DNA from: Clostridia bacterium
GTDB taxonomy: Bacteria > Bacillota_A > Clostridia > Christensenellales > Borkfalkiaceae
DNA: 11,403 nt
Reading direction: 5' to 3'
Assembly: GCA_017456945.1 (NCBI GenBank)
Contig: JAFTIK010000103.1
Span: 1 to 11,403, forward strand
The notes under the pieces were generated by a model. The model was not told the origin of the DNA and did not search any database. It saw only the letters and a program-made list of their open reading frames with translations. Position 1 is the first letter of the stretch, and every line of letters begins with the position of its first letter. The position numbers were made by a program, and so were the translations under genes. Positions 1-5,239 of this stretch are shown here, one piece after another.

Positions 1-752
1 AAAACGCTAAAAACCTTATCGACGTTATTGATGGTTACGCATATTACTACGATTCAACCAACGCTATTGCAAGAAAGGCGCTCGTTGAAGGCTCTAACGA
101 AGAAAAGATTTCAGAAGGTTCTGTAACGACTACTTGGTACAAACCTATGTTGATGGATATGGGCTCTACCGTGGTTGCCGTTTATTGCGACAACTCTACC
201 AAGGGCGCAAGTTACGTAAAGAGCGTTGCTGTTACGGCTCAAAATCTTGTTGAAGAAGATACTGACGACGATCAAGAAATCGATAGTCGTTATTATAAAA
301 ACCATATGTTTATCGGGCTTGTTAAGGTTGCAGACCAAGCAAACATTTTCAAGGCAAAAATCAACGAGTTTGACGGTAAGTACGGCGCTAAGGCGTTGGA
401 ATATACCGAAGATGCTCAAGGCGCGCTTGAATTCAAACCCGTTCAAGAATTGAGAGCAGAATACGACGCTCTCGATAAAGCAGTAAAGAACAAGGTTGAC
501 GACGAAGTTATCGCTAAGTATGAAAAAGCCGTTGTAATTATGAACCTTCTCGCTAAGGTAGAAGGCGCTGGCGACGATATGGTAGAAGAGACTGAACTAA
601 ACGCGTTTAAGACTGCGTACGCAGAAATTACGACGGAAATTGAAAAGTTCATTGATTCTAAAGATTACAGTTCGGTTAAGTCCTTGCTTAAAACCAACGC
701 GCTCTGGCATTATCAAGAAATTAAAGAACTAGTTGAAAAAGATGCTGAATAA
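1..752 (+). CDS. C-terminal part of a large, probably surface or secreted protein (5' truncated)
   Basis: The reading frame is open from the first bases of the window, well upstream of the first internal ATG at 147, so this is the 3' part of a longer gene and not a gene starting at 147. About 249 residues are visible. The first 90 are Thr/Ser/Asn/Tyr-rich with beta-like stretches (VTTTWYKPML, STVVAVYCDNSTKG), as in extracellular modules. An acidic linker (VEEDTDDDQE) follows, then a lysine/glutamate-rich, probably all-helical region to the end (AEYDALDKAVKNKV, ITTEIEKFIDSKDYSS). I see no LPXTG sorting motif, SLH repeat or membrane segment in the visible part, so the anchoring signal, if any, lies upstream or is absent. 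No specific family was recognised, and surface or secreted location is an inference from composition. The TAA stop is followed at once by a strong terminator, so this is the last gene of its transcript. Confidence 0.75.
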   Translation, partial: NAKNLIDVIDGYAYYYDSTNAIARKALVEGSNEEKISEGSVTTTWYKPMLMDMGSTVVAVYCDNSTKGASYVKSVAVTAQNLVEEDTDDDQEIDSRYYKNHMFIGLVKVADQANIFKAKINEFDGKYGAKALEYTEDAQGALEFKPVQELRAEYDALDKAVKNKVDDEVIAKYEKAVVIMNLLAKVEGAGDDMVEETELNAFKTAYAEITTEIEKFIDSKDYSSVKSLLKTNALWHYQEIKELVEKDAE

Positions 753-760
753 TTAAAATT

Positions 761-801
761 AAAACAAAAAAACCCGACGAAACGTCGGGTTTTTTTGTTT
801 T
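761..801. terminator. Bidirectional rho-independent terminator, 19-bp perfect stem
   Basis: Positions 761-779 are perfectly complementary to 783-801, with a three-base AAA loop at 780-782. The core is CCCGACG/CGTCGGG, flanked by an A-rich arm and a matching T-rich arm. It therefore gives a GC hairpin followed by a T-run when read on either strand. It lies 9 bases after the stop at 752 and 13 bases before the stop of the convergent gene (814), and so can end both transcripts. Confidence 0.93.
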
Positions 802-813
802 AAAAATTTTTCA

Positions 814-2073
814 TTATTTACATCTGCCAACGCAAACGTTGTCTTGCGTACGGTCGCGCAGTTCTTCTACGGGGTGGGGCTTTTCTTCAAAACGGTAATC
901 CTTGCCGTTTTCTTTAATATAGTTTTCTATAACCACGTGCGACGGAACTGTTTTGCCGTTTCCGCAGGTTATATCGTTATACTTAAAGAATCTAAAGTCG
1001 GGGTCTAATTGCTTAACGCATTCGTAATCTTCTTCTAACGCTGTGTGGCAAACGGTCGTCTTTAAGATATTGCGAATATACGCCTTGTTGTTTTTAACGT
1101 TCTTGCTAAAAGATAGTAGGGTGGGGAACTTACCGTCTGGTATAACTTGTTGCCACTCTTTCTTTTCGTATTTTAACAACAAATCTTTAACGGCGTGCAA
1201 ATGCGCAACTTCGTCGTAGAAATGACGCTCGAAAATCTCTTTAACGTGCGCGTCGGTTTCGTCTTCAAACATAGAGTAGTATAGATAGCATTCTGCGTAT
1301 TCGTGCATAAGCGCGCACTCTAACCACGTGCAAGAACTATCCATAAGCGACTCGTACTGCGAAACGTGCTGTTCTTCTATCATTGCTATTTCTGCAAACA
1401 TTTTGCGCCCTATATCGCTCTTGTGAAAGGCTGAAACGTTCATATAATAATTCATAGTTTGTTGTTCTGCGGCGGTTATTATCATGGTGTTAAGTTTGGT
1501 TTGTGGGTTGGCCTTGTCGCAAGAAATACGCTTTTTAATATCGTCGAACGGGTGTCGGTGTTCGGAAACGGTCGGGCGACCAGGCATAATTTCCGTGTAA
1601 CTGCCAACCAACCTTTCGCCTTGAATACCTTGTTCAAATTCTAACATATCTGCAAATCTATAAAGGTGGTCAAAGTCTTCTAATAGCGCAAAGTCAAGCG
1701 CCTTTTTAACGTGTTTGTCTGGTTCGTTTTGCGCCATAATCGCAGTAAGGTCAACGGCAAGTTGTTCGTAGCCTATGGTATGCTCTAAAATATCTTCGTC
1801 CATAGGTTTAAGGGAAGAAAGGGCTTTTTGTTGTTGCTGTTCAATTCTTCTAACCACTGCTAAATCGCGCCTTAAATCGTTATCTACAACGTGGCGCGCA
1901 AAGTTGTGTGAAAAGGCGTTGGCTTCAAATTCCGTGCCGTTCATCAAGATAATTCTTACCTTTGTGTAAGGGTCAACTTGGTTCTTGTCGTACGGCTTAG
2001 ACGCTTGCTTTGCTAGCGAACGAAAAGACAGTTCTGGGTTTTTGGGTTTTAGTTCAAAAGGGTTAACGTTCAT
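814..2073 (-). CDS. Ferritin-like (probable di-iron) protein, 419 aa
   Basis: The product resembles the ferritin-like/rubrerythrin superfamily: mostly helical, with repeated iron-ligand-type motifs. Visible candidates are E132-x3-H136 (LLEDFDHLYRF), E203 in an AEQQTMNYY helix, E233-x2-H236 (IEEQHVSQYESL), glutamates in HEYAECYLYYS, and D287-E288-x2-H291 (DEVAHLHAV). That is enough for at least one four-helix di-iron site and possibly a second. The N-terminal 100 residues and the basic C-terminus ending in a CVGRC motif (C414, C418) are outside the helical core. In this superfamily the usual roles are peroxide or oxygen reduction, iron handling or di-iron oxidation chemistry; which applies here is unknown. 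There is no signal peptide, so it is probably cytosolic. At 419 residues it is about twice the size of a rubrerythrin. The start is well supported by AAGGAG at 2083-2088 (minus strand), about 9 bases upstream. It is divergent from spo0A and shares its control region. Confidence 0.72.
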   Translation of the reverse strand: MNVNPFELKPKNPELSFRSLAKQASKPYDKNQVDPYTKVRIILMNGTEFEANAFSHNFARHVVDNDLRRDLAVVRRIEQQQQKALSSLKPMDEDILEHTIGYEQLAVDLTAIMAQNEPDKHVKKALDFALLEDFDHLYRFADMLEFEQGIQGERLVGSYTEIMPGRPTVSEHRHPFDDIKKRISCDKANPQTKLNTMIITAAEQQTMNYYMNVSAFHKSDIGRKMFAEIAMIEEQHVSQYESLMDSSCTWLECALMHEYAECYLYYSMFEDETDAHVKEIFERHFYDEVAHLHAVKDLLLKYEKKEWQQVIPDGKFPTLLSFSKNVKNNKAYIRNILKTTVCHTALEEDYECVKQLDPDFRFFKYNDITCGNGKTVPSHVVIENYIKENGKDYRFEEKPHPVEELRDRTQDNVCVGRCK

Positions 2074-2082
2074 AATAAAAAT

Positions 2083-2089
2083 CTCCTTT
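2083..2089 (-). promoter_or_regulatory. Ribosome binding site of the ferritin-like gene
   Basis: On the minus strand the sequence AAAGGAG precedes the ATG at 2073 by about 9 bases. It fixes the start codon of the ferritin-like gene. Confidence 0.85.
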
Positions 2090-2127
2090 AAGTTTCATTA
2101 CTTTTAATTATCCCCAAATGGCAAAAT

Positions 2128-2143
2128 AATTCTGTACAGAATT
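2128..2143. promoter_or_regulatory. Operator-like palindrome 1 (AATTCTGTACAGAATT)
   Basis: This is a perfect 16-bp palindrome centred on TGTACA, the best of three copies in the ferritin-like/spo0A intergenic region. It lies 55-70 bp upstream of the ferritin-like start codon and would overlap the start point of the putative minus-strand promoter (-10 TATTAT at 2153-2148), a position typical of a repressor site. The cognate regulator is not identified. Confidence 0.6.
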
Positions 2144-2147
2144 TGTA

Positions 2148-2153
2148 ATAATA
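2148..2153 (-). promoter_or_regulatory. Candidate -10 element for the ferritin-like gene
   Basis: On the minus strand TATTAT lies about 75 bp upstream of the ferritin-like start codon. It is directly preceded by a perfect Spo0A box and followed by palindrome 1 around the expected start point. No convincing -35 hexamer is found at 17 bp, so this promoter is tentative or may need an activator. Confidence 0.3.
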
Positions 2154-2160
2154 TGTCGAA
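2154..2160. promoter_or_regulatory. Spo0A box (TGTCGAA), perfect match
   Basis: TGTCGAA (TTCGACA on the minus strand) matches the established Spo0A-binding consensus exactly. It abuts the candidate -10 of the divergent ferritin-like gene, where bound Spo0A would be expected to repress, and lies about 125 bp upstream of the predicted spo0A start point. The DNA-recognition helix of the adjacent Spo0A is fully conserved, so binding to this site is plausible. A 7-bp match alone could be chance. Confidence 0.5.
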
Positions 2161-2198
2161 ATAAACCGAAAATCGTCAGTAATTTACAAATGAAAATG

Positions 2199-2214
2199 AA
2201 TTCTGTACAAAATT
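2199..2214. promoter_or_regulatory. Operator-like palindrome 2 (AATTCTGTACAAAATT)
   Basis: This is the second copy of the 16-bp motif, differing from palindrome 1 at one base (G to A in the right arm). Its centre is 20 bp from that of palindrome 3 and 71 bp from that of palindrome 1. The 20-bp interval, about two helical turns, would place proteins on copies 2 and 3 on the same face of the DNA. Confidence 0.55.
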
Positions 2215-2219
2215 CGACT
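2213..2219. promoter_or_regulatory. Near-match Spo0A box (TTCGACT)
   Basis: This matches TTCGACA at six of seven positions. It lies between palindromes 2 and 3 and overlaps the ends of both, so Spo0A and the unknown palindrome-binding factor could compete here. It sits roughly 65 bp upstream of the predicted spo0A transcription start. Confidence 0.3.
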
Positions 2220-2234
2220 TTTTTGTACAGAATT
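2219..2234. promoter_or_regulatory. Operator-like palindrome 3 (TTTTTTGTACAGAATT)
   Basis: The third copy keeps the right half of the motif (TGTACAGAATT) intact, while the left arm has decayed to a T-run. It lies about 12 bp upstream of the spo0A -35 hexamer. A factor bound here would sit just upstream of RNA polymerase at the spo0A promoter. Confidence 0.5.
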
Positions 2235-2246
2235 ATGTTAAAATGC

Positions 2247-2275
2247 TTGTCAAACAAGATAAAAAAGTGTATTAT
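2247..2275 (+). promoter_or_regulatory. Sigma-A type promoter of spo0A
   Basis: TTGTCA at 2247-2252 and TATTAT at 2270-2275 are separated by exactly 17 bp, which is a good housekeeping promoter. Transcription would start near 2282, leaving a short leader with the Shine-Dalgarno AAAGGAG before the ATG at 2307. A small inverted repeat (CTTGT/ACAAG) overlaps the -35. No clear sigma-H type promoter was seen. Confidence 0.6.
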
Positions 2276-2306
2276 GTACTTACTTGAAAAAGTTAAAGGA
2301 GTTTTT

Positions 2307-3062
2307 ATGAATAAAAGAACGGTGTTTTTATTGCAAGATACCAAAGAGCAAATTGACAAACTAAAGAGTATGTTTTCCGAAGATAAAACCTTTGAAGTGG
2401 TTGGCGAAGGAACTAACGCTCCGTCGGCAATTCAAGTAATCGCCGAAAGAAAACCAAAGTTCATCGTGCTTGATTTGATACTTGCAGGATACGACGGTGT
2501 TTGGGCGATTGATAGAATTAAGGCGCTTGAGTGTAAGCCTAAAATTATAGTCGTAAGCGCGCTTAATAGAGACGAGATAGTTGCAAAAGCAGTTAGAATC
2601 GGCGCGGATTATTTTATGGCTAAACCCATAAATTTTCAATTGCTTTTAGAGCGTATGCTTGAATTAGAAGAAGAGAAAACCAAACCAAGAAACGCGCCTG
2701 AAATCCTTTTTAAGAACACGATAGATGAAAAGGTTAGCAATATATTTATTAACGTAGGAATTCCACCGCATATAAAAGGCTACGCCTTTTTGCGCGAAGC
2801 GGTGAAAATGGCTATCGATCACCCTGAAATAGTCAATAATATAACAAAGCGTTTATATCCCTCTATCGGTGAAAAATTTAACACCACCGCAAGTAAAGTA
2901 GAGCGCGCTATTCGTCACGCCATCGAAGTCGCGTGGAGTAGGGGTAGAATTGAAGCCATAAACAATATATTAGGCGTGCGCGCGTTCGTTGGAAAGGAAA
3001 AGCCGACTAACGGTGAATTTATAGCGCTTGTGGCAGATAAAATGTTATTAGAACAAGCGTAA
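2307..3062 (+). CDS. spo0A: Spo0A, sporulation response regulator, 251 aa
   Basis: Spo0A is the master transcription factor for entry into sporulation; when phosphorylated it binds 0A boxes. The N-terminal receiver (about residues 1-125) has the phospho-acceptor D56 (LDLILAGYDG), S84 in the switch position and the conserved K106 (AKP). The C-terminal effector domain (about 140-251) is nearly identical in its recognition region to known Spo0A proteins (TTASKVERAIRHAIEVAWSR, IPPHIKGY, KPTNGEFIALVADK). The start chosen is the ATG at 2307, because AAAGGAG at 2294-2300 precedes it and the protein then has normal Spo0A length with D56 in register; an in-frame ATG at 2190 would add 39 unlikely residues and overlap the operators. 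One acidic-pocket residue usually present (DD) is Q10-D11 here, and the usual MP after D56 is LA. The gene is monocistronic; no spoIVB neighbour is seen. Confidence 0.95.
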   Translation: MNKRTVFLLQDTKEQIDKLKSMFSEDKTFEVVGEGTNAPSAIQVIAERKPKFIVLDLILAGYDGVWAIDRIKALECKPKIIVVSALNRDEIVAKAVRIGADYFMAKPINFQLLLERMLELEEEKTKPRNAPEILFKNTIDEKVSNIFINVGIPPHIKGYAFLREAVKMAIDHPEIVNNITKRLYPSIGEKFNTTASKVERAIRHAIEVAWSRGRIEAINNILGVRAFVGKEKPTNGEFIALVADKMLLEQA

Positions 3063-3071
3063 TTAAAACTA

Positions 3072-3105
3072 AAAAATTCTCAGTCATTTTTGACTGAGAA
3101 TTTTT
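3072..3105. terminator. Bidirectional rho-independent terminator after spo0A
   Basis: A 15-bp perfect stem (3072-3086 with 3091-3105) with a TTTT loop carries A-rich and T-rich outer arms, so it works on both strands. It starts 9 bases after the spo0A stop and faces the convergent araC-type gene. Positions 3106-3185, between the hairpin and the araC stop, are AT-rich, with nothing further recognisable. Confidence 0.9.
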
Positions 3106-3185
3106 ATTTGACGTAAAATTAAATAGATTGCCTTTTATTGTAGATAAAAAATAATACAAGTAAGAGAGTTTTTGAATTTAGTAAA

Positions 3186-4028
3186 TTAAATAATATTATT
3201 CTTACGATATTTTAACGGGGAAAGCCCTACCCGTTCCCTAAAAAGTTTAATAAAGTAAGTGTAAGAGTTAAAGCCGGTTTTTTCTGCGATTACAGTAACG
3301 CTATCAATGGTGGTAACCAAAAGACGCTTAGCCATTTCCAGCCTATAATCAAGCAAATATTCGTGCACGTTTTGTTTGGTGTGCGCCTTAAATATTCTGC
3401 CCAAGTGGTAGGGGTGATAATTGAATTGTTTTGCAATTTCAAGGTTAGAAAGGTCAAATCTCGCATAGTTTTTGCGAATATAATCGATAACTTTTCTCGG
3501 CAAATCGGTTTCCGAATTGATTTTATTGCGCTCTTCTAGCATATCTAGAAGGGCGATTTTTAGTTGCGCAGAAGTTTTTTGCGAGTAAAATAAATCTTTG
3601 GTTTGGTATGTTTTTATAACGTCGTTAATCTTGTCGCCAAGGCTTAAACCAACCTTTTGAACTACTACTTCGCTAAACTCGTCTGTAATTTGATATCTTA
3701 TTCTTTTATTATTATCAAAAGTACTTTCTAGCGCCGTACCCAAAGAGTTTACGTGCCCGCAAAAATCGCTTATTAAATCAAAGTTAAGCACCAAAATTTT
3801 TACTGAAAAATAATCGTTAAAAGTAAAGGTATATTTGGTTTCGGGTGGCAAGAATACTAAAGTATTTTCAGAAAAAGGGTGCTTTTTGCCGTTTGCAGTC
3901 AAAACGCCGTCACCTTGTTTAATAAAGAACAATCTGCAATCGTAGCACACGGAGTTTTGCCTATTAGTTTTATAATGCGAATGAACCCCGCCGTACCTAA
4001 CGAACGGGTTAAGGTCTGTCAGTTTCAA
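3186..4028 (-). CDS. AraC-family transcriptional regulator, 280 aa, TTG start
   Basis: The N-terminal part (about residues 1-130) looks like the cupin-type ligand-binding region of AraC regulators (GDGVLTANGKKHPFSE, LVFLPPETKY). The C-terminal 100 residues form the double helix-turn-helix DNA-binding domain: helix pair one around LEIAKQFNYHPYHLGRIFKA, helix pair two around VIAEKTGFNSYTYFIKLF, then the typical ending GLSPLKYRK. Such proteins usually sense a sugar or glycoside and activate the adjacent catabolic operon. The start codon is TTG (minus strand, 4028-4026), not ATG. It is supported by AAGGAG at 4037-4042 with 8-base spacing and by the lack of a better upstream ATG in frame. The gene is divergent from the operon starting at 4186, separated by only 157 bp, so it is the likely activator of that operon. 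A possible promoter for araC itself lies at 4056-4085. The ligand is unknown. Confidence 0.92.
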   Translation of the reverse strand: MKLTDLNPFVRYGGVHSHYKTNRQNSVCYDCRLFFIKQGDGVLTANGKKHPFSENTLVFLPPETKYTFTFNDYFSVKILVLNFDLISDFCGHVNSLGTALESTFDNNKRIRYQITDEFSEVVVQKVGLSLGDKINDVIKTYQTKDLFYSQKTSAQLKIALLDMLEERNKINSETDLPRKVIDYIRKNYARFDLSNLEIAKQFNYHPYHLGRIFKAHTKQNVHEYLLDYRLEMAKRLLVTTIDSVTVIAEKTGFNSYTYFIKLFRERVGLSPLKYRKNNII

Positions 4029-4036
4029 AACGAATT

Positions 4037-4043
4037 CTCCTTT
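4037..4043 (-). promoter_or_regulatory. Ribosome binding site that sets the TTG start of the AraC regulator
   Basis: On the minus strand AAAGGAG lies 8 bases upstream of the TTG at 4028. The strength and spacing of this site are the main reason to accept a TTG start. Confidence 0.8.
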
Positions 4044-4055
4044 TTTATCATTTTA

Positions 4056-4085
4056 AGTATAACACTAAAAAACTCATAAAAGCAA
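4056..4085 (-). promoter_or_regulatory. Candidate promoter of the AraC regulator
   Basis: On the minus strand TTGCTT (4085-4080) and TATACT (4061-4056) are separated by 18 bp. Transcription would start near 4049, just before the Shine-Dalgarno sequence. It ends within 6 bp of the first direct repeat at 4091, so binding there could also autoregulate araC. Confidence 0.4.
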
Positions 4086-4090
4086 GCGAA

Positions 4091-4119
4091 ATGTTTGTTT
4101 TGTTATGTTTTATGTTTGT
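4091..4119. promoter_or_regulatory. Two direct-repeat half-sites, likely AraC-regulator binding site
   Basis: ATGTTTGT occurs at 4091-4098 and again at 4112-4119, exactly 21 bp apart (two helical turns) in the same orientation. Direct repeats at about this spacing are characteristic of AraC-family dimer sites. The downstream copy overlaps the putative -35 of the operon promoter, as expected for a class II activator. The repeats are short and T-rich, so chance cannot be excluded. Confidence 0.45.
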
Positions 4120-4140
4120 AGAGTGATATAAATTTATAAA
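4112..4140 (+). promoter_or_regulatory. Candidate activator-dependent promoter of the operon
   Basis: TATAAA at 4135-4140 lies 17 bp downstream of ATGTTT at 4112-4117, a poor -35 that coincides with an AraC-type half-site. Start would be near 4147, giving a leader of about 39 bases before the ATG at 4186. That is too short for a cobalamin riboswitch, so control is probably through the AraC protein. Other AT-rich -10-like hexamers nearby make the exact position uncertain. Confidence 0.35.
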
Positions 4141-4185
4141 ATTTAGTATTAAAATGAAAGTGCCAAAAATATCAAGGGGGCAGTT

Positions 4186-5214
4186 ATGAAATTTTCCGTA
4201 GGTTACGGCACTCGCGCAGACGAGCGGTTTTTAAATGAGATTATAAGGCTAAAAGATAATATTTCCGAAGTCTATTTTTCTTGGGGTAAAACCCCTAGCG
4301 GTAGAAACGACCAAACGCGTAGCGCAGGGCTTACCCCGTGGGAGGCAATGAACAAGCAGATAGAAGACTTAACGTTTCTTCATAAGGCGGGGTTAAAGTT
4401 CAATCTTTTATTTAACGCCAACTGCTACGGGGATAAAGCGCAGTCGAGAGAACTTTTTAACTCGGTTGGCGAAACGGTAGATTACGTTGCAAGTAATTTT
4501 TCGCTCTCTTCGGTTACCACCACTTCGCTACTTATAGCAAAGTTTATTAAGCAGAATTTTGAAGGGATAGACGTGCGCGCTTCGGTAAATATGGGTATCG
4601 GTAGCGTTTTGGGATTAAAATACGTTTCCGAATATTTTGATAGTTTTTACGTTAAGCGCGAACTAAATAGAGATTTTAACGCCCTTAAGTCCTTGAAAAA
4701 ATGGTGTAGCGATAACGGAAAGGAAATGTATATCCTTGCAAATAGCGGTTGCCTTAACGACTGCTCGGCGCACACCTTTCACGATAATTTAGTCGCGCAC
4801 GAAGAAGGGGCTTCGGCAATGGATAACGGGTATCAGTTTAGTGGGGTTTGCAAGGAGTTTTTGTCTAACCCCGATAATATGCAAGGCTTGCTTACTGCAA
4901 CTAACTATATTCGCCCCGAAGACACTTGCCTTTACGACGGGTTAGTGCCCGCAATGAAACTTGCAACAAGGGTGCACGAAAACCCCGTTAGAGTTTTAAG
5001 GGCTTACGTGGAAAACTGTAAATTCGTAGGTAATACGGCAGGGTTATTAGAGCCCAACCACTCGCACGCAATATATCCGTTCGTTTTGGAAAACGATAGA
5101 ATTAAAAGACAAGTAAAAGACGGCAAACTAATATATTCGGGCGAAGATGCGTTTGCAAAATTAGACCAAGACGTTCCCTTTTTTGAGAACGAAAATATAG
5201 ACTTAAATAAATAA
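4186..5214 (+). CDS. U32-peptidase-like, probable iron-sulfur TIM-barrel protein, 342 aa
   Basis: This resembles the U32 'peptidase' superfamily, whose studied members (UbiU/UbiV, RlhA, TrhP) act in O2-independent hydroxylation of ubiquinone precursors or RNA; UbiU and UbiV carry a [4Fe-4S] cluster. Support includes the barrel-like alternation of strands and helices (NLLFNANCYGD, IDVRASVNMG, FDSFYVKRELNRDF) and the cysteine-bearing segment YILANSGCLNDCSAHTFHDN with C189 and C193 after a strand. Further cysteines C222 (SGVCKEF) and C248 (RPEDTCLYDG) would complete a four-cysteine cluster. The C-terminal RPED...KLATR segment also fits the family. It is shorter than two-domain U32 peptidases. 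It has no signal peptide. The start follows AAGGGGG at 4174-4180, five bases before the ATG. It is the first gene of the operon, 25 bp before the next. Assignment to the superfamily is by motif memory; its substrate is unknown. Confidence 0.62.
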   Translation: MKFSVGYGTRADERFLNEIIRLKDNISEVYFSWGKTPSGRNDQTRSAGLTPWEAMNKQIEDLTFLHKAGLKFNLLFNANCYGDKAQSRELFNSVGETVDYVASNFSLSSVTTTSLLIAKFIKQNFEGIDVRASVNMGIGSVLGLKYVSEYFDSFYVKRELNRDFNALKSLKKWCSDNGKEMYILANSGCLNDCSAHTFHDNLVAHEEGASAMDNGYQFSGVCKEFLSNPDNMQGLLTATNYIRPEDTCLYDGLVPAMKLATRVHENPVRVLRAYVENCKFVGNTAGLLEPNHSHAIYPFVLENDRIKRQVKDGKLIYSGEDAFAKLDQDVPFFENENIDLNK

Positions 5215-5239
5215 AGGAAAAACAATTTGGAGGAAAAAT

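Noticed and set aside
147..752. Gene starting at the ATG at 147
   Set aside because: The same frame is open to the left edge of the window with protein-like composition and there is no Shine-Dalgarno before 147, so the gene begins outside the window.
2190..2306. In-frame upstream ATG giving spo0A 39 extra N-terminal residues
   Set aside because: No Shine-Dalgarno precedes 2190, the extension would overlap palindromes 2 and 3 and the promoter, and the ATG at 2307 has a strong AAAGGAG and gives normal Spo0A length with D56 in register.
2108..2359. Minus-strand open frame of 83 codons across the intergenic region
   Set aside because: No ribosome binding site, a low-complexity AT-driven product, and it covers the operators and the start of spo0A on the opposite strand.
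4029..4185. Possible cobalamin riboswitch upstream of the QueG/RdhA-like operon
   Set aside because: The region is only 157 bp, is shared with the divergent araC promoter, and shows no B12-box-like conserved element or large stem structure.
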